Below, piece after piece: positions 24,317-35,614 of a DNA stretch of 64,000 nucleotides (the stretch's first letter is position 1; every line of letters begins with the position of its first letter). Below the pieces are notes generated by a model. The model was not told the origin of the DNA. It did no database searches and saw only the letters and a list, made by a program, of their open reading frames with translations. Where the stretch lies: positions 1,987,001 through 2,051,000 of the forward strand of contig OU612066.1 of the NCBI GenBank assembly GCA_914767715.1, read 5' to 3'. Made by a program: the position numbers and the translations under genes. The DNA is from Membranipora membranacea (taxonomy: Eukaryota > Bryozoa > Gymnolaemata > Cheilostomatida > Membraniporidae).

Positions 24317-25707
24317 CATAAACCTAGACAGGACACTGTATGGAGCATTAGCATTGAGGCAGTGAGGCACTTAATTATGGTGACGCGACGTCACTGGAGG
24401 GTGTAGAAACAGTGATTTTTACTCATAGCTATCATTGATTTACCGTTCCCAGCTCGGGTTAAATATTGATAACTCAACTGGCTTCAATCGGAATTTAAGT
24501 TTGAAAATTGCAATAGATTCAGCAGCTTCTGGCGATCACTTTGATAGTCGGTTTAGCTCCATAGCTCAAATATTATCAAAAGAGCAAGCTATTTAAAACG
24601 GTACATAGACTTGAAGCTATAATTTTTTTTGCAGTTTCAGTCCTGATTAAATGCTTATATCTCAAACAATTTCGTTGGAATTTTGATTTTGAAAATTACA
24701 ATAGGTTCAGTAGCTTGTGGAGATCATTTTGATAGTCTGTTTAGCTTCGTAGCTCAAATATTATCAAAAGAGCAAACTATTGAAAACAGTACATAGACTC
24801 AAAGCTATAACCTTTTTTTGCAGTTTCAGCCCTGATTTAAAGTTTATTTCCTATCAATTTGGATGGGATTTTGAGTTTGAAAATTGCAATAGATTCAGCA
24901 GCTTCTTGTGATCATATTGATAGTCTATTTAGCTTCGTAGCTCAAATATTATCAAAAAAGCAAACTATTGAAAACGGTGCCTAGACTCAAAGCTATAATT
25001 TGGTCCTGATTAAATGCTTATATCTCAACCAATTTTGATGGAATTTTGAGTTTGAAAATTGCAATAGATTCAGTAGCTTGTGAAGATTATTTTGAAGGTC
25101 TGTTTAGCTTTGTAGCTCAAGCATAACCAGGGAGTTTAGGACGTTCCTCGTTGGTATAACCGAACAAGCAAGAAATTGAAAACCGTTATACTACTAATAA
25201 TGACACAATTATTGGCTGATGGAAAGGGGTAGCAAAGAAGAAAGTCCTAAACTCCCTGGTTATACTTGAGCTACAAGGCAGAAGAGACCTTCAAAATGAT
25301 CTCCACAAGCTACTGAACCTATTGTAATTTTCAAACTCAAAATTCCAACAAAATTGTTTAAGATATTAGCATTTAATCAGGCCTGAAACTGCAAAAAAAT
25401 TTATAGCTTGAAGTCTATGCATTGTTTTAAATAGCTTGCTCTTTTGGTAATATTTGAGCTATGGAGCTAAACCGACTATCAAAGTAATCGCCAGAAGCTG
25501 CTGAATGTATTGCAATTTTCAAACTTAAATTCCAATTGAAGCCAGTTGAGTTATCAATATTTAACCCGAGCTGGGAACGGTAAATCAATGATAGCTTTGA
25601 GTAAAAATCACTGTTTCTACACCCTCCAGTGACGTCGCGTCACCATAATTAAGTGCCTCACTTCAGCTATATACAGTGTCCTGTCTAGGTTTATTATTAA
25701 GTCTATG
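24317..25707. mobile_element. 1.39-kb hAT-like foldback element with 8-bp target duplication
   Basis: Long inverted arms: AACCTAGACAGGACACTGTAT near 24321 mirrors ATACAGTGTCCTGTCTAGGTT near 25671, and the match runs inward for more than 400 bp. The left arm also contains several direct repeats of about 230 bp (each with TTGAAAATTGCAATAGATTC and GTAGCTCAAATATTATCAAA). TAAACAAA flanks it exactly (24309-24316 and 25708-25715). No transposase. Same family as 29780-30208 and 30415-30876. Confidence 0.88.
25124..25262. mobile_element. MITE nested at the centre of the foldback element
   Basis: TAACCAGGGAGTTTAGGAC at 25124-25142 mirrors GTCCTAAACTCCCTGGTTA at about 25244-25262. TA at both ends would fit a Tc1/mariner-type target. 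It lies between the two arms of the larger element and shares the CAGGGAGTTT end seen at 1487. Confidence 0.7.
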
Positions 25708-25715
25708 TAAACAAA

Positions 25716-26918
25716 CGAAAATAACAACTTTTTGACCTCGGAAACAAAAAACAAGAAATATATTTATGCAAAAAATAATTATTAGTGGAGAATAACTGTT
25801 GCTTTATATGATTGATTGATACACTATCTTATTTGGCTGACAATATCATCCTGGACGGATATGATTTTCATCCACATGCCAAAAAAAATTAGATAAAAAT
25901 TGATGATTTTATGCATCACTACCTGATATGAATAGGTTTAAAAATCTTGATTTGCCATTTATTGATATAGAATTGATATAGATTGATAATAAATTTGATA
26001 TCAATTTAATAGATTGATATATAAATTGCCTAAAAAATTGATATAGATTTATGACATTGAAATAGAATTTTTAACAATGTTATTATAAAAGTGAAGACTG
26101 TATGATAGGTAGGCTATGGTTAATTTGATACCAATGTGCTATATAACGCTAAATAAGAACTGATTTCTCTAATAATTACCAATATAAAGCAAAATAAAAT
26201 ACTGTCCGCCCTGCCAATGTCTGATGAGATAAAAGGAATAATGTTAAGATCATTGACATTTATAATTACTCCAGCTTAACTGCTGAACACAATCTGTGAT
26301 AATATGGAACACTGAAGAACTTATGGAATTATAAATGTGACGAAATTCACCACATTTCGTCAGCTAAAGCTGCATAAAAGCTCAGTTTCCTTTTTGTCAC
26401 CTATCATTTGTATCCCTTCAAGGGTGTCATTAAATTAGCATTAGGTAAATATCATCAGCAATATTACTATACAACCATACAATATTAAAACTCATATACA
26501 GTTCACTGAACCTGCATCTAGGCTGGAGGCAGTATGCGATTGCACAATATGGCTGTTATTTGAATGTATATCTGAAATGCAATCAAGTATCTATGCACTA
26601 TATTTATATATATATATTTATCAATGATATTGGTATCATTTTCTTATGTACTCAGTCTATATGCCGAAAATATTCAAGAATCAATGTTCAGTGGCTGTGA
26701 ACTCACAACAACATTTAACTCTCCGAAATGTTACTGTGAAAGCTGTGCTCAGTTAGGACTTTTAAGTTATAGACATGGAAGGAATCCGATCTGTCTCTGA
26801 GTTTTGGGTATGTGTGTCTGGGTACATCAGAGAGAATCGCCTAACATCAGTATAAGTGGCAGTGAATGCTGGTTTGTTTTATTGGTATACTACCTGGAAA
26901 TTTAGCAGAGATAAATGA
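25716..26918. other. Non-coding stretch between the foldback element and CYP4
   Basis: Very AT-rich, with runs of TTGATATAGATTGATA near 25970-26060 and (TA)n near 26607. The end of duplication copy 2 lies at about 26865. No gene seen. Confidence 0.45.
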
Positions 26919-29900
26919 CTGATTGGCGCCATTCCTGGAATAAAAGATTACCCATTCGTCGGAGATCTTCTACATGTAGAGCCAAATCCTTGTGTTGAGT
27001 TAGATTATCTTTCTCATTTTGCTGTCGATTTACATTTTCCTATGTCTCCTATGCCTTTTTGACTTTTTAGAGTAAGGCATTATCCTTATAATAGTCATCA
27101 ATCGATTTGTCTCGATAGCATGGCATTATTTCAATTCATTAACTAGTCAGAGGAATTTCATCCCCTTATATATAGATACCTGTTGTAGACTTTTACGAGC
27201 AGGCATCTCGATGGGTGGATGAGAGGAGAGGTAATAAACTGATGAAGTTAAAGCTGATGGAGACACCGTGGATAATTTTGTTTACACCAGATGAGATTGA
27301 GACGTTACTGAGTAGTACTAAGCTTATCGATAAGTCTCACGAGTATGCATACATCCACAGATGGTTGGGTATCAACTTACTGACAAGGTAATAAGTCATA
27401 AACAGAGAGACCTAGGTTCATATGGGTACTTATGTTGGGCTTTGAGTAAATCAAAGCTAACAGTGACTTAGCTTGCTTTGACTCACCATATGAAAGTTTC
27501 AAATGGAATTTAATATATAAATTAAAAAAATTAATATATAATGAATAAATGAAAGTCAATATATTAATGAAAGTTTTAGTTTGGACAGAACAATGTTACC
27601 TCGCATGGAAGGGAAAATCCAAGCAATAAAACTTTGAAGAAAAACAGTAAGAATCCTGGCTACCTATAGGCTATGGGTCACCTGAATGTGGACCTCAAGC
27701 AAAGCTGATCACAGGAATGTGTAGTGTGACTTATCTCTTCTTATCTTCAAACTAGAATAACATCTATACATAGTAATTATTTGTAGTACTGGGGAGAAAT
27801 GGAGATCCACCAGAAAGATGCTCACTCCAAGCTTTCACTTTAACATATTGAAGGATTTTCTGGATCTAATAAACGATTGCTCTGGGATTCTGGTAGATAA
27901 GTTGAGACGAGACGCTTGTGGCACAGGAGAGCCCTACGATATTTTCCTCGACTTCACTCTATCATCTATGGATATAATTTGTGGTAAGATCGTCTGGTGC
28001 AAAGAACACCTGCACGCTATCAATTCCTCAAGCGATGCGCCACTGGGGGGAGCGGGTTCAAACCTTGTAATTGTAATGATAAGCTGGCAGGGAATAACGG
28101 ACGACTTTCGCCAAGGAACAATCAGAAAAGCTGTTACGTCTTGATATGCATCGTCCAGATCAATTATTTTCACACAAAAATGCAGAACTGAAATTTTTCA
28201 ATATAATCTTACTTTTGCAATGCAATGTCTATAATAGTCATCAACAGTCAGATCAGTTTCTTTGAAAACCTCAACATATTGCAGAGACAGCCATGGGTGT
28301 GAATGTGGACGCATTGGATAACAAGGTTGACCAGTATGTTAGAGACGTAACATTTATCAAATACCAGTTAAGTGTCAGATCTAGATCTCTATTCCATCGT
28401 AGTGATCCGGTATTTAACAAAGCCCCTGGGGCAGACGTGTGAATGCAGTCATAGATAGAACTCATAACTTTACACTCAAGGTAAATACTGAATATAGCCT
28501 TCAGTGATATTTTTTATAGCCTTTGTCTATCAGTGACAAACAAAGAAGTGGTGACAAAGCCTTGTTTGATATATTAGACTTATATTAAGGGGTTTTATAG
28601 TAAGTACATCAATTATTATCAGGGCATTTAGAATTTGAAATTGAAAAATTGAAAAAGTTGAAAGAGCAACAAAAACATAACAGCATTCAAGAGGCGAATT
28701 ATTTTGGTTATTTATCTATTTTATACTCGGTTTATTTGTAGGCAAGTTCGTAGGTAACTCTTCACATTACCATAAATTTGTCTTGATTTTCGGATACCAA
28801 GTTTCATGCATTTAAATTACTTAATTCCCTATTCCAAGAAATTATCTTGTCATCATTAATGTGAAGATAACTTCTACCTATATATATACTGCCTGTATGG
28901 TTATTTTATCCGTCCCTGAAACACTCACCGCTCTAGGTAATAAGTGAGAGAAGAGCGAGCTTTGAAGCTGGAGATTATAAAGCTGGAAAGTACCAACCTT
29001 TACTGGACACATTACTCAAACATAGAGATGAGAAAACGGGAGAAGGAATGTCAGACCAGGATATCAGGGCTGAGGTGGACATATTCATGTTTGAGGTGAG
29101 GATCTCATTTTCCATAGATACCCACCCTCCTAGCTCCTTGTTCTACCCCTTCAGTCTGTAAACTTGCCATATCCACCATCTTTTACGCAATGAAACAGAT
29201 GTGGTCGTATAGGTTGTCACTCACATAACTAACAAGCTGAATCTACTTCACTTACCCCTAAAATCAAATATTCATTGTTGAATCAGTCTTGGAATCTATC
29301 AGTATATTGAAAGTATTATACTCTTTCTCTGCTGAATGATATCCTTATTCATACGATATAGCTACTGGCCACCAATCTGTTGCTCCCATGATAGCTAATC
29401 CCCAACAATCACATATGTATACAATACAAGCGTACAATTTACCAGGTGTCCCCATAGCCTGTCTTGACAAGCTTTGTTCGGTGGGGGGACAAAGCTTGTC
29501 AACTCTTGCATGCTCGACTGTCAAGCAGCTGATATTAAATATTGTCTTCTCTTGCGATCGGGAAGATAACTCCTTTATCACACTAATCAATTTGTATACA
29601 TTCCTATACCAGGGAGGGCACCCTCCCTGCAGGGAGTTTTTATCCCAAACTCCCTGCTCCCTGCCTATACAAATTGATTAGTGTAATAAAGGAGTTATCT
29701 TCCTGATTACAAGAGAAGACAATATTTAATATACGCTGCACGACTATACAATACAAGAGTTCAATTTACCAGGTGTCCCCATAGACTTAATAATAAACCT
29801 AGACAGGACACCATATACAGCTGAAGTGAGGCACTTAATGTTGTGGGGCGATGTAACGTCATTGGAAGGTGTAGAAGCAATGACACTATCATTGATTTAC

Positions 29901-32556
29901 TGTTCATAATCCAGGTTTTTTGCTGGGTACTCAATTTTGATCAAATTTTGAATTTGAAAATTGCCTTACGATCAGCAGCAACTTGTTATCAACTTGACGC
30001 TATTTCTTCTTCAAAAGAAACTTTGCTTAAAATTAGTATCAAACTGTTCAGGACAAGCTGCTAAATCTATTGTAATTTTCAAACTCAAAATCCGATCAAA
30101 ATTGATCGAGTTATCGACAAAAAACCTGGATTTTGGACAGTAAATCAATGATAGCATCATTGCCTCAACACAATATAGTGTCCTGTCTAGGTTTATATTA
30201 AGTCTATGGGTGTCCCTATACCAGCTTATGAACAATAGTGTCATCACGCCTGATAGGTTTAGCAATTATCAGGTTTATTTAAATTTCAGGGACATGACAC
30301 CAGTTCCTCAGCATTAGGCTTCACCACATATCTGCTGGGTAGCCACTCGGAAATACAGGAGAAGTGCCACAGAGAATTAGAAGAAATTATGGGTAAGAAA
30401 TAGTACATGTATACCATAGACAGGACACTATATGGAGCATTAGTATTGAGGCACTGAGGCATTTAATTGTGGGCGGCATAACCACATTGGAAGGTGTTGT
30501 AGCATTGGTGTTATCATTTACTTTACCTATATACCAAGGTTTTTGTTGATAACACGATCAGTTTTGATCGGATTGATTTTGAATATTACAATAGATTAGC
30601 AGCTTGTCAAAAATAGTTTGATACGAAATTTAGGCAAAAAACTTTTTGAACAAGAAATAACATCAAGTTGATAACAAGATGCTGCTGATTGTATGGCAAT
30701 TTTCAAACTCAAAATCTGATCAAAGTTGATCGACTTTTGAACACAAAACCTGGATTATGGACAGTAAATCAAGGGTAGCACCGATGCTACTACACCTTCC
30801 AATGTCATAACGCCGCCCACAAGTGTCCATTTCAGTTGTATATAGTGTCCTATCTATGTTTATTATTAGGTATATGATGTATACTAATCTTCACATTATT
30901 TTGCTTATAAAAATATGTTGAGACTGAATATTGTAAAAAGGGATGGGATGCAAATCATATTAAGCCCTTCATCACAACCATAGATATTTGTGTACTCAGA
31001 CGATATGGCCATGGTCAGGAAGGTATGGATTTAGGATTTTAAAACGGAGTTACAACACTTGAGACCTTTTATTCAATCTGTAATTCTAGAGTACCACTTT
31101 ACATTGACATTTACTTGGCCATTACTGACCCGGCTATTTCACCACCAGATATTCCTGACTTGATATGTACTCTTACTAACCGCTCATATTTTATTCAGGA
31201 GGTAGAGTGGAGATAACTTCTACTGATCTTAGTAAGATGACATACCTGGAATGTTGTATTAAAGAGGCCATGAGGATATACACTCCTGTACCCATGTTTG
31301 GAAGATCACTGTCTGAAGATACTGAATTTGGTGAGCGTTGTAATTTAGGGTCTAATTTCTAATATTAGTGGGTCATAGAATTAAAACATGTGACCAGATA
31401 AGGCGGAGAAGTTTGGTGGAACTGGGAGTCAGGCAAAAACCCGTCACTCGATCAGAACATGGCGGTGAAAGGTGAACAAAAGTGAACATAAAATTAAAAT
31501 ATGTATACATCTATAAAATGTGTTATTATTATTGATTAATATTTTGAGCCTTTTGGGGCTGTATGATAATTTTAGCCAGGGCAGGTTGTCGTGTCGGGGG
31601 TGGGTGGTGGGTAGGGGGTCCCCTCCCCACCACCCACCCCCGACACAAGAGCCTGCCCAGGCTATGATGATTTGATGGGAGAATTAGTCACAGATTCGTG
31701 ACTTTAATGTGCGCTGACCTCTCACTACGACACGAGCAGACTGCTTTAGCACCCGATGGATGCAATAGATAAACGAAATTTCCAGCTGTTACCGCCCTTC
31801 CCCCTCCCCTCCCTGGTTCAGGATAAATTAGTATGGTAAATATGTGGTAAATTTAATATTGCTTTGTGGGTGATGCATATAACAACTCCCTTGTTTTTTC
31901 AGCTGGATACATGGTACCAAGAGACACAACAGTGGTGGTTTGGACCTGGTGCTTACACTCAGATCCTAACCTCTATCCGGATCTACTGAAGTTTGATCCA
32001 ACAAGATTTGAAGCAGTAAATTGCTCCCATCGACATCCATATGCATACATACCCTTCAGTGCCGGACCTAGAAACTGTATAGGTACAGTTGGCTATGATA
32101 CCAGTTGTGTTTTATTCCTTCTTCCGAAACTGATTTGAACAGAGTTGCTGCATTATACTTGTGATTATCAACAGTATTTGTGGTATTGAAATTCAGCGCC
32201 TGAATTCTAGGTGCTACTGAGATAACTGGTAAAAGGCTTTATGACCTTCCCAATTATGCCTTGGTCTGACACAGAGCGGGTTTCAATTGAATTGAGCTAC
32301 CAGAAACAAAACATTTTTTAAGGGCCTTCTCTATCACGCCTGGGTCTGTCCCAGAGTTGGGGTACCATATATGAATTATTTGATTGTTCAATCAGGTCAA
32401 AAGTTTGCGATGATGGAGCTGAAAGTCATACTGGCATCTCTGTTGCTGAATTTCAACATTGAATCGACTCAAAAGAGGGAAGAACTGAGACCAAACCCAG
32501 GAATGATACTACAACTGACGAATGGCATCATGGTCAAGCTTATTTCTAGAGATTAA
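26919..32556 (+). CDS. Cytochrome P450, family 4-like, with a frameshift and an incomplete 5' end
   Basis: Heme monooxygenase, probably ER-bound fatty-acid or xenobiotic omega-hydroxylase. Exons: about 26919-26991, 27189-27387, 27787-27983, 28285-28480, 28937-29095, 30290-30392, 31199-31330, 31903-32082, 32396-32556. Motifs: hinge IPGIKDYPFVGDLL, CYP4-type GEKWRSTRKMLTPSFHF, I-helix FEGHDTSSSALG, ExxR in KEAMR, heme loop FSAGPRNCIG. In the exon 28285-28480 the frame breaks at about 28420-28435 (CCCCTGGGGC). Before it the frame reads DPVFNKAP; after it RRVNAVIDRTHNFTLK lies one frame over, so one base is missing in a homopolymer or was lost. The IPG exon has an in-frame TGA four codons upstream of GAIPG with no AG acceptor between, and no membrane-anchor exon was found. 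Either a young pseudogene or a sequence error plus an unfound 5' end. Confidence 0.8.
29531..29732. mobile_element. Palindromic MITE in a CYP4 intron
   Basis: Inverted arms of about 65 bp: GATATTAAATATTGTCTTCT at 29531 mirrors AGAAGACAATATTTAATAT ending at 29732, and AACTCCTTTATCACACTAAT mirrors ATTAGTGTAATAAAGGAGTT. Outside the arms lie direct copies of CAATTTACCAGGTGTCCCCATAG (about 29436-29459 and 29763-29785). Confidence 0.75.
29610..29663. mobile_element. 54-bp CAGGGAG-ended insertion nested in the MITE loop
   Basis: Built of CAGGGAGGGCACCCTCCCTG followed by CAGGGAGTTT..AAACTCCCTG and CTCCCTG. CCTATAC stands directly on both sides (29603-29609 and 29664-29670), so it looks like an independent insertion with a 7-bp duplication. 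Confidence 0.6.
29780..30208. mobile_element. 429-bp hAT-like palindromic element (copy B)
   Basis: Ends CATAGACTTAATAATAAACC and its mirror TTTATATTAAGTCTATG, with GGACAC and GTGTCC further in. GGTGTCCC flanks it exactly (29772-29779 and 30209-30216). The interior matches the arms of the 24317 element (TTTGAAAATTGC, ATCATTGATTTAC). Confidence 0.88.
30415..30876. mobile_element. 462-bp hAT-like palindromic element (copy C)
   Basis: Starts CATAGACAGGACACTATATGG and ends with the mirrored ATATAGTGTCCTATCTATG followed by a slightly diverged terminus to 30876. ATGTATAC flanks it exactly (30407-30414 and 30877-30884). It sits 22 bp inside the CYP4 intron after the exon ending 30392. Confidence 0.85.
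31575..31662. mobile_element. 88-bp GC-rich hairpin insertion in a CYP4 intron
   Basis: GGGCAGGTTGTCGTGTCGGG mirrors CCCGACACAAGAGCCTGCCC, and GGGTGGGTGGTGGG mirrors CCCACCACCCACCC, with a loop of about 14 bases. The GC content contrasts sharply with the AT-rich surroundings. No certain target duplication. Confidence 0.6.
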
Positions 32557-33229
32557 TGTACAGCTAACAACCATGATTGACACATATCAAAAATTTGAAA
32601 TTATGACCACAAAAGTTATTATGATAGATATATTTAAAATGCTGCGAAGGCTAAATTTGGCATACTACTGATGTCTCAAGGCCGAGTCATAGTCCTTCCT
32701 CAACAGCATGTTTGCCCTGCAATATCAAGAGCCAACCCAGTAGCACCAGCTGCTATGCCCAGAGGCAGCGCCCTGCAGTTAAACAGTCATGCATGCACAG
32801 GACATACTGCCCTTCAATAATTGTATTGGTAAAGCTAAGGTGATTTTGAGGTGAATCACAGACACTGAGCAGTGATTTCATAAGAACTGATAGACTGCTC
32901 AAGGTTTAGTTTCGACAGGTTAACGCTATGTTCATGAAAGACATTTCTTTAATTAATGTATAGACTCAAGTTTACTATGAACTAGTAATTCTCCAACTTT
33001 TTTATTAAAATATTTTGGAAGTGCTATTACAGAAAAATCAAAAATTGGTTTTTTTTCTCGGAGATACAGGCAGACAAACAGATACAAAATATTGCCCATG
33101 TGGTGTCTTGAGACTGGCTGAAAATAAGGAGATAAGACCACGTCATGATAAACACAAATCATACAACATGAACCTCTTTTAGAAATTCAGTTTTACAAGT
33201 TTTAAATTGTTGAAAAATCTGTGATTGAA
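32557..33229. other. Convergent intergenic region between CYP4 and SLC25 carrier
   Basis: Holds the 3' ends of two converging genes. TTTATT at 33000 would be a minus-strand AATAAA for the carrier. Nothing else recognised. Confidence 0.45.
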
Positions 33230-35614
33230 TTAAATAGGATTTATACTTGCCCAGCGTCTTACCTCTTCAAATAAAACAAAAGTGACTATTGTGTGGGGAG
33301 TGATTCTCATATAGAATGCCAGGAAGCCTTTATATAGTCCAAATATTCCTTCTGAGCGGAGTGTCTTCCACATGGCATCTATCGGTGACGTGTATCTACG
33401 CTGTCTGCTGTCTGAACAAATAACGTGGAAAGTTGGAAACAGGAGGAGAAACAAAAACCCGATACAAAATTTTACTCAATAATATCTTTTCAACTTAGAC
33501 ATGAATCTTCTCATGCTTATCAGAACCCAGATGTGAGAGGGGCATAGTAGTATAGTGCCCTGGGCATGTTTGGTGATTGGAATATGAGTGTTCACCATAA
33601 AGGCTGATATTGCTGGTTTATGGTTGACGCCTAATCTCAATCATGCTAGACGCCATTTGAGACATTTTGGTACATATTCTCGCTATTTTCAGCTTCGTAA
33701 AGTTTTTTCAGAATTATTTATGCTTGCCTCATACCCATAGTCATTAAACAAAGCCTTATTCAGTTTGAGTTTAGCAATCATCCTGGGATTTCCTCAAAGT
33801 AAACCTACCTCCAATTTGGTTCATGATACGAGTTTTTATATTATCCACCGGGGCACTACATACAGAGCAGCAGAAGCCAGCTATAAACGAGGCGGCTACA
33901 TGAACCTGGAATCCTTCCTCAAGTATCCCATAATTCATCAATAGGTGTTTTGAATGATCATAAGACGCCATCTCAAAAAAAAATAAGTTGATGTGAGCTG
34001 TAAACGTTAAATTAAATTTGAGAAGATGTTAAGGAAATACTGAATTGTTTGGCAATATAGGCCATAGGTCAGCAGTTATTGCCACCATACAGACAATTAT
34101 TACAAGTAGGATTTACAAAGGATTACCTAGTCTCTCCAGAATATATTGCATTGGGAGTTGTCCCTCTTCATCTACAAAGTGTAAAGCCTACAAGTTTAAA
34201 GTAGAGTAAGGTAGGCCAAGACAAATAAGCACAGAGTAATGACACTGAGTACTCATTACCTGGCTGGTACTAGCAAACAGTGCTCGTGTCATGTTAGGAG
34301 AGCAGCCAGTCCACAGGCCCCTCACACCACCTGCTCTGTATACATTTACAAAAGCTTGGAATGTGTTCTTGTGTCTGTTAGATGACCCTTTGACCTGAGC
34401 CTGCATCTGAACCTTCACCAAATCTACAGGTGTTGTCACCAGCGCTGCTGTCACCGCTGTGAGAATAATAACAAAACTACTGTCTCAGGAGTTTTCCAAA
34501 AACAGACATTACTTTTTTTATTGTTTAATCTATATTACATGATATTATGATTTGTGAGAAAGAAAAGAAATGAGCAATTCAAGGACACAACTGCACATCA
34601 AGTAGCAATCCATTGTCGTTATCAAAATTTTCTACGCAAATACCTGCCAGTGATATGACATAAGAAAATTACTCAGAACGGGATGGCTTTAGAGTATATA
34701 AGTGAGACAACTCCAATTATTTCACAATATGAATGAACGTTCTACGGGTATAAAATTCAAGAACTAGACATATCATTATGTAACCCTGATCAATCTAATA
34801 CCTTATCATACTAAAGACATGAATTCTACCTGAGCTTGCTCCAGCTGCAAGTTTTAGATGTAGAGATGTGTGATGTCTGTCCGTAGCTCCTAACTGATAT
34901 TTGATTGGCTCATACGCTCCCATCCTGACAGCACTGTAAGACATCTCCCTCATCATAGAGGCAGTCCACCTGAAGACATCAAGTATCAACTAAGTTACCA
35001 TACCAAACAACACACGCAGTGTTCTGTGATAATATCTATCTATTCTGGTTTGATTGTAAACTAAAGTAGGCGGCTTTAATAACAACCTCTTAGACTAAAT
35101 GGGAATATCAATTTTTATCTTCAATCATTACAAACATATGTACATATCATTGATTGAAACAAAAATATCCTCACCCTTTAAACATTGCCAGTCTACCTTC
35201 CTCTTTGCATAACCTACTCAGCCCTCTGATTACTCCGTTGTATTTTTTCTCTTTGCCGGTCCTCTTGGCCAGCTCATTATCCAGCTGAAGACGAATTTTG
35301 ATCACATCAAGTGGAAGTGTTACTTGGAAAAAAAGACAATAACATTGTTCTATCGTATAGATGAAATATCTCATAGAGATCAATACATCACTACAAATTC
35401 ACATTCATGTCATACACTTCGAAACTTGGGTTAAAAGTTGAGGGTTCATTTCTGTTATTGTTTGTTATCTAAACATGAAAACCACTGGTTGATGGGATAG
35501 TTTAAAAGTAGCACCTGTTGACATTGGCAGATTGGCAAGGCCAGCGAGAAGAATAAGTTTAGGAGATATGCGTGATGAGGCATCTCGTTTACGTTGGGTG
35601 GCCTCCTTATTCAT
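33230..35614 (-). CDS. SLC25-family mitochondrial carrier, uncoupling-protein-like (6 exons, 309 aa)
   Basis: Inner-membrane carrier exchanging metabolites or anions between cytosol and matrix. Exons: 35614-35515, 35322-35175, 34969-34830, 34456-34260, 33971-33809, 33411-33230; frame closes to 309 residues, the usual family size. All three repeats keep the carrier signature P-x-D/E-x-x-K/R: LPLDVIKIRLQ, TPVDLVKVQMQ and APVDNIKTRIM. Glycine motifs YNGVIRGLSRLCKEEG..MFKG, GGVRGLWTGCSPN and SEGIFGLYKGF close each repeat. The spacing and the MRMG-like AVRMGAYEPIK resemble the UCP/SLC25A14-A27-A30 and SLC25A11 branch, but I cannot name the substrate. Divergent from ADHFE1, 1.18 kb apart. Confidence 0.92.

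Larger units (their letters stand above)
17649..26880 (+). repeat. Tandem segmental duplication, copy 2 (MACPF unit)
   Basis: Second copy of the unit beginning at 9268: same TATA box, leader exon, six-exon gene and 3' flank. It is longer than copy 1, mainly because the 1.39 kb foldback element at 24317-25707 inserted here. The match to copy 1 ends near 26865 (CCTAACATCAG, then GTGGCAGT), just before the P450 gene. Confidence 0.75.
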
